This document shows positions 34,113 to 43,900 of a stretch of 64,000 bases of DNA, piece after piece (within the stretch, counting starts at the first letter, position 1; each line of letters opens with the position of its first letter). The stretch is taken from the NCBI GenBank assembly GCA_044868005.1, contig JBIOVX010000229.1, positions 1 through 64,000 on the forward strand, given 5' to 3'. The translations under genes were made by a program, and so were the position numbers. The notes under the pieces were generated by a model. That model did no database searches. It was given only the letters and a program-made list of their open reading frames with translations, and was not told where the DNA came from. This DNA comes from DATARR01 sp044868005. GTDB lineage: Bacteria; Acidobacteriota; Thermoanaerobaculia; Multivoradales; UBA5704.

Positions 34113-37100
34113 ATGGGCAGGAAGGCCGCGCCACCCCCCTACGCCGAGCTGCACGCCGCCTCGGCTTTCTCCTTCCTCGACGGCGCCTCGCTCCCCGAGG
34201 ACCTCGCCGAGCGGGCGGCGGCCCTGGGGCTGCCGGCGGTGGCGCTGGTGGATACCAACGGCTTCTACGCCGCGCCCCGCTTCTATCAGGCGGCGCGGCA
34301 GGCCGGCGTCAAGGCGCTGGTGGGCGCCGAGGTGGCCCTGGAGGACGAGCCCAGCCTGCACGAGGTGCGGGCGCGGTTCGGCCCCCTCGGACTGGTGCCG
34401 GAGGCGCCGGCGAGTGCCCAGACTCCGGACATCGATTGGCCGGCGCGGCTGACCCTGCTCGTCGCCAGCCGCGCCGGCTACCGCAACCTCAGCCGGCTGC
34501 TCACCGCCGCCGCCCGCGGCCGGACCAAGGGCGCGGCGCGGGTCTCCTGGGACCTGCTGGCCGAGCACGCCGCGGGCCTGCATTGCCTGACCGGCGGCGA
34601 GGAGGGTCCCCTCGCCCGCGAGCTGGCCGAGGGCGGGCAAGATCCCGCCCGCCGCCTGCTGGAGCGGCTGGCGGGCCTCTTCCGCGGCCGCCTCCACGTC
34701 GAGATCCAGCGCCACCGGCTGCGCGACGAGGAGCACCGCAACCAGGCCCTCGCCGACCTCGCCCGCCGCCTGCGCCTCCCCCTGCTCGCCACCAACGGCG
34801 TGCGCTACGCGCGAGCGGAGGACAAATCGCTCCACGACGTGCTCACCGCCATCCGCCACCACACCACCCTCGACGCCGCCGGCCGGCTGCTCGCCGCCCA
34901 ACGCGAGCGGCACTTGAAGAGCGCCGGCGAGATGGCGGCGCTCTTCCCCGATCTTCCCCAGGCGCTGGCGGCGAGCGCCGAGCTGGCCGCAGCGCTCGAT
35001 TTCACCCTCGCCGACCTCGGCTACCGTTTCCCCGAGTATCCCCTGCCGCCGGACGAGACGCCGGCCTCCTTCCTGCGCCACATCGCGTGGAACGGCGCCC
35101 GCGCCCGCTTCCGGCCCCTGACCGCCCGCCACCAGGCGCAGATCCAGAAGGAGCTGGACCTCATCGAGAAGCTCGATCTCGCCGGCTACTTCCTCATCGT
35201 CTGGGACATCGTGCAGTTCTGCCTGCGCGAAGGCATCCTGGCTCAGGGGCGCGGCTCGGCCGCCAACAGCGCCGTCTGCTACGCGCTGTCGATCACCGCC
35301 GTCGATCCGGTGAAGATGGACCTGCTCTTCGAGCGCTTCCTCTCCGAGGAGCGCGGCGAGTGGCCGGACATCGACCTCGACCTGCCCTCCGGCGACCAGC
35401 GCGAGCGGGTGATCCAGTACGTCTACCAGCGCTACGGCCCGCACGGCGCGGCGATGACCGCCACCGTCATCACCTACCGCGACCGCTCGGCCACCCGCGA
35501 GGTCGCCAAGGTCTTCGGCTACTCCGAGGAGCAGATCGACAAGCTCGCCCGCCAGCTCGGCAACTGGAGCTACGACGTCTCCAGCGGCGACAAGAGGCCG
35601 CTCGCCGCCGAGTTGACCGCCGCCGGCCTCGATCCCGAGGAGCGGCGGGCGCGCATCTTCGCCGACCTCTGGACGCGCATCCACAACCTCCCCCGCCACT
35701 TGGGGCAGCACACCGGCGGCATGGTGATGGCCGCCGGCCGCCTGGACGAGATCGTGCCGCTCGAGCCCGCCGCCATGCCGGGCCGCGTCGTCATCCAGTG
35801 GGACAAGGACGACTGCGCCGATCTCGGGATCATCAAGGTGGACCTGCTGGGGCTCGGCATGCTCGCCGCGCTGGAGGAGATGGTGCCCACCATCCGCACA
35901 CGCGAAGGGGTGCACGTGGACCTCGCCCACCTGCCGCCGGACGATCCCGCGGTCTACCGCATGCTGCAGACGGCGGACACCGTGGGCGTCTTCCAGGTGG
36001 AGAGCCGGGCGCAGATGGCCTCGCTGCCGCGCAACCATCCGGAGAAGTTCTACGACCTCGTCATCCAGGTGGGCATCATCCGTCCCGGCCCCATCCTCGG
36101 CAACCTGGCGAATCCGTACTTCGAGCGGCGCAACGGCCGCCAGCCGGTCACCTATCCGCACCCCAGCCTCGAGCCCTTCCTGGCGCGGACGCTGGGCGTG
36201 CCGATCTTCCAGGAGCAGCTCCTGCGCATCGCCATGGTGGCGGCCGGCTTTTCCGGCGGCGAGGCCGAGGAGCTGCGGCGCGCCATGGGCGCCAAGCGCT
36301 CCGTCGAGCGCATGCAGGCCCTCGTCGAGAGGCTCCGCCGCGGCATGACCGAGCGGGGGATCACCGGCAAGCCGCAGGAGGAGATCGTGCAGGCCGTCAC
36401 CGCTTTCGCCCTCTACGGCTTTCCGGAGTCGCACGCCGCGAGCTTCGCCCTCATCGCCTACGCCAGCGCCTGGCTCAAGGCCCACCATCCCACCGCCTTC
36501 TACCTGGGGATCCTCAACGCCTGGCCCATGGGCTTCTACCACCCGGCGACGCTGGTCAAGGACGCCCAGCGCCACGGCGTCGAGATCCGGCCGGTAGACG
36601 TCCAACGCTCGGGCGTGCTCTGCCGCTGGGAAGATCGCGCGGCAGAGCCGGTCGGCGCCATCCGGCTCGGCTTCAAGTTCGTCCGCGGCCTCCGCGCGAA
36701 AGCCGCCCTGTCTATCGAAACCGAGCAGGCGAAGTCCCCCTTCGCGGACGCCGAGGACCTCTCCCGCCGCTGCGACCTGCGCGAGAACGACTTCCAGATC
36801 CTGGCTTCGGTCGGCGCCCTCGCCGGCTTCGGGCTCACCCGCCGCGCCGCCCTCTGGCAGGTGGCGCGGCTGAGCAAGCCGGCCGGTCCCCTCCTCGACC
36901 GCCTCACCGATCCGGAGCCCTCGCCGCTGCCGGAGATGACTCCCCTCGAGGAGACCCGGGCGGATTACACCGGCAGCCAGCTCACTCTCGGCCCTCACCC
37001 GCTGAGCTACATGCGCGCGCAACTCGCGCAGAAGGGCGTCACTCCCGCCGCCGGCCTCGACGTCCTGCCGAACGGCGCGAAGGTCCGCGCCGCCGGCTCG

Positions 37101-37349
37101 GTGATCGTCCGCCAGCGCCCCGGCACCGCCAAGGGCCTCCTCTTCCTGACTCTGGAGGATGAAACCGGCATGTGCCAGGCCGTGGTGTCGCCGGACCTCC
37201 TCCAGAAGCACCGCACGCTGATCGTGGGCTCACCCGGCCTGGTGGTCGAGGGCGTCCTCCAGAAAAGGGACGGCACGATCTCCATCAAGGGCGAGCGGTT
37301 CTGGTCGCTGAAAGAGATGGTGGCGGTGCCGAGCCACGATTTCCGGTGA
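34113..37349 (+). CDS. dnaE2: DnaE2-type error-prone DNA polymerase III alpha subunit
   Basis: This 1078-residue C-family polymerase has the length and layout of DnaE2 (ImuC): PHP domain, polymerase palm (PDIDLDLPSGDQRERV holds catalytic Asp residues), fingers (GKPQEEIVQAVTAFALYGF, then SHAASFALIAYASAWLKAHH) and a C-terminal OB fold (VRAAGSVIVRQRP). DnaE2 performs mutagenic translesion synthesis with ImuA/ImuB, but neither gene is nearby. The PHP motifs look degenerate: the start reads ELHAASAFSFLDGAS, lacking the second His of the HxH seen in replicative DnaE, and TDxDG is replaced by VDTNG. No LexA box was recognised upstream. Confidence 0.9.
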   Translation: MGRKAAPPPYAELHAASAFSFLDGASLPEDLAERAAALGLPAVALVDTNGFYAAPRFYQAARQAGVKALVGAEVALEDEPSLHEVRARFGPLGLVPEAPASAQTPDIDWPARLTLLVASRAGYRNLSRLLTAAARGRTKGAARVSWDLLAEHAAGLHCLTGGEEGPLARELAEGGQDPARRLLERLAGLFRGRLHVEIQRHRLRDEEHRNQALADLARRLRLPLLATNGVRYARAEDKSLHDVLTAIRHHTTLDAAGRLLAAQRERHLKSAGEMAALFPDLPQALAASAELAAALDFTLADLGYRFPEYPLPPDETPASFLRHIAWNGARARFRPLTARHQAQIQKELDLIEKLDLAGYFLIVWDIVQFCLREGILAQGRGSAANSAVCYALSITAVDPVKMDLLFERFLSEERGEWPDIDLDLPSGDQRERVIQYVYQRYGPHGAAMTATVITYRDRSATREVAKVFGYSEEQIDKLARQLGNWSYDVSSGDKRPLAAELTAAGLDPEERRARIFADLWTRIHNLPRHLGQHTGGMVMAAGRLDEIVPLEPAAMPGRVVIQWDKDDCADLGIIKVDLLGLGMLAALEEMVPTIRTREGVHVDLAHLPPDDPAVYRMLQTADTVGVFQVESRAQMASLPRNHPEKFYDLVIQVGIIRPGPILGNLANPYFERRNGRQPVTYPHPSLEPFLARTLGVPIFQEQLLRIAMVAAGFSGGEAEELRRAMGAKRSVERMQALVERLRRGMTERGITGKPQEEIVQAVTAFALYGFPESHAASFALIAYASAWLKAHHPTAFYLGILNAWPMGFYHPATLVKDAQRHGVEIRPVDVQRSGVLCRWEDRAAEPVGAIRLGFKFVRGLRAKAALSIETEQAKSPFADAEDLSRRCDLRENDFQILASVGALAGFGLTRRAALWQVARLSKPAGPLLDRLTDPEPSPLPEMTPLEETRADYTGSQLTLGPHPLSYMRAQLAQKGVTPAAGLDVLPNGAKVRAAGSVIVRQRPGTAKGLLFLTLEDETGMCQAVVSPDLLQKHRTLIVGSPGLVVEGVLQKRDGTISIKGERFWSLKEMVAVPSHDFR

Positions 37350-37463
37350 AACCGCACCTCTCCCTCCGGGCGGCCCTCCTCCCACCCCGCGGCGCGTTGC
37401 CGACTTGCCACTGACGGGCCATTCTTCGGTAGCGATGTCCCTGGCCCATCCAGGAGGTAGCCC

Positions 37464-38375
37464 ATGCTCCAGATCCGTACCGTCCTCTGCCCCGTCGATT
37501 TCAGCGCCCTCAACTCCCGCGAGATCGACCTCGCCGTCGAGATCTGCCGTTCTTTCGGCGCCCGGTTGATCCTCCATCACAACGTCGGTAACGCCCCGCC
37601 TTTCATCTCCGCCTCCTGGATGTGGCACCAGGAACACAAGAACGGCTACACCCCCGAAGAGCTGGCCTCCGCGCAGCTCGGCGAGATGCTTGCCGCGCTG
37701 CCGAGGGAAGTGCGACCCGAGGCCCGCCTGAGTAACGGCCTGCCGGCTCCTGCCATCCTCCACGTGGAGGAGCAGGTTCACGCCGATCTCGTGGTGCTGG
37801 CCACGCACGGCGCCAGTACCGAGGATCACGCCTCGGTCTCCGAGCAGATCATCGAGCGCTCGCAGTGTCCCGTGCTGGTGCTGCACGGCTTATCCGAGCC
37901 GGTTCTGCACCTCGCGGCCACGGCAGACATCAAGGTACTGAACGTGCTGGTGCCTACGGACTTCTCGCCCGCGGCCGAGCGCGCGGTCTCCTACGCCTTC
38001 GATTTGGCCCGCATCCTGCCGTTGCGCCTCCACCTGCTGCACGTCATCCCGCCGCGCAAGAGCGTCCGGATCGAGACCGGGGTTTCCATGGGAGGCGTCC
38101 AGGTGCACGGGGGCAGGATAACCGAGGAGGCCCGCGACCGCTTGGCCGCCCTGGTACCCGAGGACATGGAAACCCGCGTCAGCCTGCACGTGGAGATTGG
38201 CGAGCCCGCCGAGGTGGTCGCGGAGCTCTCGGCGCGCCAGGGAGTCTCCTGCATCGTCATGGGCGCTCACGCGCGGAGCTTCCTGCGCCGCATCTTCACC
38301 GGCGACACCTCGCGCGAGGTTCTGCACCGGGCCTCCTGCCCGGTCTGGTTCGTACCCGAGACGGAAGCGGCATGA
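37464..38375 (+). CDS. Tandem universal stress protein (UspA)
   Basis: This 303-residue protein has two Usp domains: residues 1-145 (VLCPVDFSALN, then DLVVLATHGAS) and 153-300 (VLVPTDFSPAAERAV, then CIVMGAHARSFLRRIFTGDTS). The second carries the ATP-binding G-x-x-x(9)-G-D-T-S type motif; the first is less canonical. Such proteins respond to starvation or redox stress. AGGAGG lies 6 bases before the ATG. It is monocistronic and convergent with htpX. Confidence 0.9.
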   Translation: MLQIRTVLCPVDFSALNSREIDLAVEICRSFGARLILHHNVGNAPPFISASWMWHQEHKNGYTPEELASAQLGEMLAALPREVRPEARLSNGLPAPAILHVEEQVHADLVVLATHGASTEDHASVSEQIIERSQCPVLVLHGLSEPVLHLAATADIKVLNVLVPTDFSPAAERAVSYAFDLARILPLRLHLLHVIPPRKSVRIETGVSMGGVQVHGGRITEEARDRLAALVPEDMETRVSLHVEIGEPAEVVAELSARQGVSCIVMGAHARSFLRRIFTGDTSREVLHRASCPVWFVPETEAA

Positions 38376-38417
38376 GGGGGCGCGACTTCGCCGCGCTCCC
38401 TCGAGGGAACCTGAAAT

Positions 38418-39308
38418 CTATTGAATCCGGCCCATCTCCAGGGCCGCGATGCGCTCCGCGAGCGGCGGGTGGGTCGAGAAGGCGCTGAGCCAGGCTTTCT
38501 TGTCGGAGATCTTGAAGGCGGCGAGGGCGGGCTTCGACGTGTCGATGAGCTCCGTCGTCGTCGCCAGCCGGCGCAGGGCCGCGATCATCGAGCCGCGGCC
38601 GGCGAGATTGGCGCCCGCGGCGTCGGCGCGGAACTCCCGCTTGCGCGAGAACCAGGCGGTCACCAGCGAGCCCAGGATGCCCAGCACGATCGTGAGGACG
38701 ATGTGCGTCACGAAGCCGGCCACCCAGGCGATCTTCTCAGGCACCGCCATGCGCACCGCGAAGGCGGCGACGCGGGCGAAGAAGAGCACGAAGGCGTTGA
38801 TCACTCCCTGGAGGAGCGTCATCGTCACCATGTCGCCGTTGGCGATGTGGCCGATCTCATGGCCCAGCACCGCCTCGATCTCGCGCTGCTCCATCTTCTG
38901 CATCAACCCCCACGACACCGCGACCAGGCTGCGCTTCTTGCTCGGGCCGGTCGCAAAGGCGTTGACCTCACCCGACGCCGTTCCGTAAAAGCCCACCTCG
39001 GGCATCGGCAGGTTCGCCTGCGCCGCCAGTCTCGCCACCGTCGCATAGAGCCAGTCCTGCTCGGGACTTCCAGTCTTGCCGTCGACCAGTTGGACGCCCA
39101 GGGCCCGCTTGGCGATCCAGCGCGACATTTGCAGCGAGATCAGGGCGCCGCCCATGCCCCAGACGAGGCAGAAGATCATCAGCGGCACGATCTGCAGCCG
39201 TCCCTCGGGGCTGATGTAGCCCGCCACCCCGAGCAGGCTGAGGACGAGCGACAGCACCAGCATGATGGCCAGGTTGGTCAGCAGGAACAGCAAGATTCTC
39301 TTGCCCAC
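38418..39308 (-). CDS. htpX: Membrane zinc metalloprotease HtpX
   Basis: This 296-residue M48B peptidase works in membrane-protein quality control. It has four hydrophobic segments including two near the N-terminus (ILLFLLTNLAIMLVLSLVLSLL, described only in part here), the zinc motif HEIGH (near residue 150), the third ligand Glu in FRADAAGANLAG and the usual end THPPLAERIAALE. The start is GTG at 39308 with AAAGGAG 6 bases upstream. The window thus holds two M48 proteases (see 17606-18907). Confidence 0.95.
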   Translation of the reverse strand: MGKRILLFLLTNLAIMLVLSLVLSLLGVAGYISPEGRLQIVPLMIFCLVWGMGGALISLQMSRWIAKRALGVQLVDGKTGSPEQDWLYATVARLAAQANLPMPEVGFYGTASGEVNAFATGPSKKRSLVAVSWGLMQKMEQREIEAVLGHEIGHIANGDMVTMTLLQGVINAFVLFFARVAAFAVRMAVPEKIAWVAGFVTHIVLTIVLGILGSLVTAWFSRKREFRADAAGANLAGRGSMIAALRRLATTTELIDTSKPALAAFKISDKKAWLSAFSTHPPLAERIAALEMGRIQ

Positions 39309-39395
39309 GGGTCTCTCCTTTGCGATCGGGTCCTCTCTCTATTCTACGGCAAGGGTGACGGGCGAGGCGATTCCATTTCGCCATCTCGGGTCTCG

Positions 39396-39878
39396 TCAGG
39401 AGGGCCGGAATTCGCGGAGCGGCCCGCGCGTCTTGCGCATCAGCAGCTCGGAGTGGCCGCGCACGATGTAGTCCTTGAGCTCGCCGATCAGCTCGTAGCC
39501 GAGGCGCAAGTAGAGGCGCTGCGCTCCGGTGTTGAAGGACGAGACGCACAGGAAGACGTTCGGCGACTCGCGGAAGATCCGCTCTTCCGCGAAGGAGAGG
39601 AGCCGCCGGCCCAGCCCGCGGTTGCGGTGCTCCGGAGCCATGCAGATCGTCTGGATGTAGCCCACGAACGCGCCGTGCATGAGCAGGATGACGAAGCCCG
39701 CGATCTCCTCTCCCACCTTCGCCACGTAGATCTCACGCGTGGGATCGCCGAGGATCTCGTACGACGACTCATACGTGCGGCCGAGCGTGAGCCACGGGTC
39801 GGTCGAGGACATGATCCGCGCGCAGCGTTCGCGGTCGGCGTCTGAGTCGAGCGGGAGGATGCTAAGCGGAAGATCCAT
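39396..39878 (-). CDS. GNAT N-acetyltransferase (RimI-like)
   Basis: This 160-residue single GNAT domain has the acetyl-CoA-binding motif TICMAPEHRNRGLGRRLL and the following NVFLCVSSFNTGAQRLYLRLGYE, which is RimI-like. The substrate is unknown. It starts 4 bp after the HepT-like gene, so the two are cotranscribed. Toxin-antitoxin loci sometimes include GNAT enzymes, but this one looks like a general acetyltransferase. Confidence 0.85.
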   Translation of the reverse strand: MDLPLSILPLDSDADRERCARIMSSTDPWLTLGRTYESSYEILGDPTREIYVAKVGEEIAGFVILLMHGAFVGYIQTICMAPEHRNRGLGRRLLSFAEERIFRESPNVFLCVSSFNTGAQRLYLRLGYELIGELKDYIVRGHSELLMRKTRGPLREFRPS

Positions 39879-39882
39879 CCGT

Positions 39883-40302
39883 CTACAGACCGGCCTCTGT
39901 CGCGACCGCGGACAGAAAACGCCGGAGATTGGAGATTCCCTCTCGAGACTCGCTCTGGATACGCGCGTGATCTACGGTCCAGTATTCCCCACGGTCGATC
40001 CGTTGCCACAGAGCCACAGCCCAGCCAAGCCTGGCGGCCAGATTTTGATCGATCGCCTGCCTTTCAGCCAGGAGATCGAAGGCGTTGCGGTCGCCTTCCG
40101 GCGGTGCCCATCCGGCGTGAGCGATCCAATCCGCTGCGAGATCGATGCACTTCTGAATGGCGAGGAACAGATAGAAACAGGCCAAATCCCGGCTGTCGGT
40201 ATCCGCCAGGAATTCCTCAGGCGAACGGGACAGTATCGCCTCAGCATCATCGAGCCGGACGGCGGCGTTGGTAACCTCTTTTCCTAGAATGTCAGACTTC
40301 AT
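39883..40302 (-). CDS. HEPN/HepT-like protein lacking the RNase motif
   Basis: This 139-residue helical protein aligns in pattern with HepT (DUF86) toxins: YLFLAIQKCIDLAADWI is the typical core, followed by FDLLAERQAID and LARLGW. In active HepT the next segment carries R-x4-H-x-Y; here the segment reads WAVALWQRID and lacks both the Arg and the His, so it is probably not an RNase. No MNT nucleotidyltransferase partner is adjacent. The ATG at 40302 has GAGAGG 8 bases upstream and was preferred over the GTG at 40305. Confidence 0.7.
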   Translation of the reverse strand: MKSDILGKEVTNAAVRLDDAEAILSRSPEEFLADTDSRDLACFYLFLAIQKCIDLAADWIAHAGWAPPEGDRNAFDLLAERQAIDQNLAARLGWAVALWQRIDRGEYWTVDHARIQSESREGISNLRRFLSAVATEAGL

Positions 40303-40408
40303 CACCTGAACCTCTCCGTAGAGATCTTACCTCCTCCGGAAACTTCGATTCGAGAGGTCATCGTAGGGGCGCAGCATGCTGCACCTTGGGTTAAGATCGC
40401 AGCCAGCG

Positions 40409-40924
40409 ATGCCCCTGCGCCCCGGTACCCTCGGTCCCCTGATCAAGACCGCTATCTTCACTGTCCTGGTGCCGGGCGCGGTGGGTGTCTACATCCCCTA
40501 CCGCCTGCTGGCCCGGGCGGAGCGGATATGGGATTTTGGCGTCCTCCGCTATCTCGGCTGGATCCCCATCGTACTGGGCGCAGCGATCTACTTCTGGTGC
40601 GCCTGGAACTTCGCCGTCACCGGCCGCGGGACGCCGGCGCCCATCGATCCGCCGAAGGAGCTGGTGGCGCGCGGCCTCTACCGTTGGGTGCGAAATCCGA
40701 TGTACGTGGGGGTGCTGTCGGTCGTCCTCGGTGAAGCGCTCGTCTACGGCGCGCCGGTCCTCGCCGAATTCGCCGCGGTGGCCTTCATCTTCTTCCACCT
40801 CTTCGTCCTGGTCTACGAGGAGCCCATCCTGGAAGCGAAGTTCGGCGAGGCCTACGAGCGCTACCGCCGCACCGTTCCCCGCTGGCTGCCGCGCCGGCCC
40901 GCGCCGCGTGCCCCGTCCTCCTGA
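40409..40924 (+). CDS. Isoprenylcysteine/phospholipid methyltransferase-like membrane enzyme
   Basis: This ICMT/PEMT-family integral membrane methyltransferase of about 171 residues has several membrane spans and the conserved C-terminal signature LVARGLYRWVRNPMYVGVL, followed by EEPILEAKFGEAYERYRR, which binds S-adenosylmethionine. The substrate may be a lipid, quinone-like compound or small molecule. The start could be ATG 40409 or the upstream ATG 40376 (adds 11 residues); the shorter begins nearer the conserved part. It is convergent with the STAND-WD40 gene. Confidence 0.85.
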   Translation: MPLRPGTLGPLIKTAIFTVLVPGAVGVYIPYRLLARAERIWDFGVLRYLGWIPIVLGAAIYFWCAWNFAVTGRGTPAPIDPPKELVARGLYRWVRNPMYVGVLSVVLGEALVYGAPVLAEFAAVAFIFFHLFVLVYEEPILEAKFGEAYERYRRTVPRWLPRRPAPRAPSS

Positions 40925-40953
40925 TTAACCGGAGTGCACGACAACCAGGAGTG

Positions 40954-43900
40954 TCACTTAGCCGGGGAAATGGACTGTAGAGGAGAGTATGTCCGGTGGC
41001 CACGGTCCGCGAAGAACCAGCGGACGAGGGCAGAAGCCGGGGCTTGGCCCTCGGAATCGCCCTTGGCGGAGCGCCGCAGCTCAGCGAGCTTATCCATCAA
41101 ACTCGGACGATATGCGGCTATGCCTCTCTTATTGACCTGGAATCCGCTGACGACTTCGGCAAGTTCCGCCAGCTCTGAGGAGTCGGCCGGCGATGCAGTG
41201 GGCGTGTCCCAGAGCCTGACGCTACCATCGTTCGACACCGTCACCAGGGTCTGGCCGTCGGGGAGGAACTGCGCGCTGATCGCGGGCTTCGGAAGGTCGA
41301 GAACCCCGATGATTTGACCCGAGGTCGGCTCCCAGATTCTCACCCGGCCATCCGCCGCCACGGTGACGATGCGCCGGACGTCGCTGGTTTCCGGTCCGAA
41401 CTCAGCGGTCCATACGGAGTACGGATGGACCATGTACGAGAGCGCCTCTTTCGAGTTGGCCAGCGTCTCCCGCGCCATGCCATTCGATGTGGCGGTGACC
41501 AGGCGCGTACCGTCCGGACTGAACTCCACCGAGAACACTCGGCCCTGATGTTTCATCGGAAACATCGCCTCCCCGGAGCCCAGGTTCCATTGCTGGGCGG
41601 TGTAATCCCAGTAGGCCGCAGCGAGCTTCTTGCCGTCCTGACTGAACCGTATCGCTGCCAGGTGCTCGTTTTTTCCCCTTTGCGCTTTGTCCTTCAAGGG
41701 TGCAGGAGAAAGATCTCCGTCGGTCCAGAGGTCCACCCTGCCATTCCACCAAGCTATGGCGAGACGTTCGCCCGCGGGATCGAAGTCCAGCGAGCTGAAT
41801 GGACCTTTCAGCGGTGGATCGGCGAGCGTTCTGCCGGTCGCCGTGTCCCAGACGCGCACCTTTCCGGAGTCGGGAGATCCCTCCGCCGTGCTCCCCCAAT
41901 TCCAGGCCGCGGCGAGGCGGCTGCCGTCCGGACTGAGCGCCACTGCGGCGACTTCACCTTCGAGCGCGAACACAGTTGGAACAGTCGTCAGCGTCCGATC
42001 CGTGCCCCACTGATAGAGACGTAGCTTGTAGAGACGTACCTTGCGCTCCCGGGCGACGGCCAGAAGGTTGCCTTGCCGGCTCAGCCGAGCGGCTGCTCCA
42101 GGAAGGGGAGTGACATTCTGGATGACTTCGGGCCGGCCGCTGCTTTCCCTTCCCAACGAAGGACGGCAGATGAACTCGGGGCCTGGCACAACAGCCTGTC
42201 GATCGGGTTGCAGCACGGCCTCACGCGCACGGGTCGGTTCGACGTCCCACAAGCGCAAACGCGTGTCGCTCTGGGTGAAGACATGCCGGCCGTCAGGACT
42301 GAAGCCGGCAAACGCCAGCGCCTGCCACACATTCAGCGGCTCGTGCGTCGGGCAGCCGCTCTGCGCGTCCCAGATGCGCGCGGTGCCATCGGAAGAGGCG
42401 GTGATGACGAACCGGCCGTCCGGGCTGAACTGCACGGATTGGATGCGACCCCGATGACGCATCTCCTCTCCAATTGGTTTTCCACTGGCGGCGTCCCACA
42501 GCCGGGCGGTGTAATCCCATGAGGCCGTCGCCACAATGCGGCCGTCCTTGTCCTTGGGACTGAGCTCCGCCCAACGCACCACATCCCGGTGACGCAGGGG
42601 AGCACCGACGGGCCTGCCGGTGCGGGTCTCCCAGACCCGCGCGGTTCCATCCGCGGAAGCCGTGACCACTCGCCGGCCGTCCGGGCCGAAGCGGGCGCTC
42701 AATACAACGCCCCTGTGAAGCAGGGGCTTTCCAACTGGAGCCCCCGATGACGCCGCCCACACCTGGGCCGTGAAGTCGTCGGTCGCCGTCACGAAATAAC
42801 GCCCATCGCGACTGAACTCGGCCGCACGGAACTGCTTGGCCACTTTGCTCTGGCGGCGCAGCGGCGACAGGGCGCGACCCGCTTCGAGGTCCCACAAGCG
42901 AAGCCGGCCTTTGTCCAACAATGCCAGGGCAGTCCGCCCATTGGGAGCGAGGATCACTTGCTCGAGAGGCTCACCGACCTGCACGATACCGCCCACGGGA
43001 TGCTGGGTGCCGACGTCCCAGAGCTGACACTGTCCATCGGCCGTCGCCACCACGAGCCGCCGGCCATCCGGGCTCAAGCTCGCGGATTCCACCGGGGCTG
43101 GAAAGGGCAGAGACACCTTCTGGATTGAGCCGGCGGGGTCGAGCTCCTTCATCCGCAACCACAATCCCTGCTCGGACGAGCTCTGGTCGGACGAGGTGAC
43201 GGCCAGAAGCCTCCCTTCGGAGTCGAAGGAGATTGTCTGGATCTGACCCTCGAACGGTAGATCTCCCTCGGCGAGCGGCCAGTTGCGGCGCAGGAGCTGT
43301 TCCAGGATCGCGCTTCGCACCGCCAGCCCGAGCGGGTCTGGAGTGAGTGCTTCGGCGGGCGGAACCGCAGATGCTTTGGCAGGCGGAACTGCGGGAGCTT
43401 GGCTGGTCTTCTGCACCGCCCGGGCCAGAAAGGCCAGCGCTTCGGCGGCTCGACCTTCCTCCACTAGACCGGTACCGGCACGTAGGTCCGCCAGAGCGAG
43501 GAGATGATCGGTATCGCGCTTCTCCCCTGCCGTCTTATCCCGTTCCACCACCGCGGTTGTTGCCGCGACTTGGGCCTCCTGCTTCGCTATAAGAAGCCAG
43601 GCACCGATCGCCACAACACCCACGACGATCGAGGTGATCAACATGCCGCGACCCTCTTTTTTCGCGTCCGCGATCTTCTGATTCCATTCCTCAACCTCCC
43701 GTTCGTGCTGGCGTCGGGCGTCGCGGCTGGCGCGCACGGCCGGCGCCAGCACGTCATGGGTGAGCTCGACGCGCTCGACCCCTTCGCGCGTCTCGATGCG
43801 CAGCAAGCGGCGGTCCTGTAGCTTTCTGAGATCGCTGAGGAAGGCTGGGTCCTTCTGAAGATCCTCCGGCAGGGCAGCGGTGTCGCGCCGCCCTTCGGGG

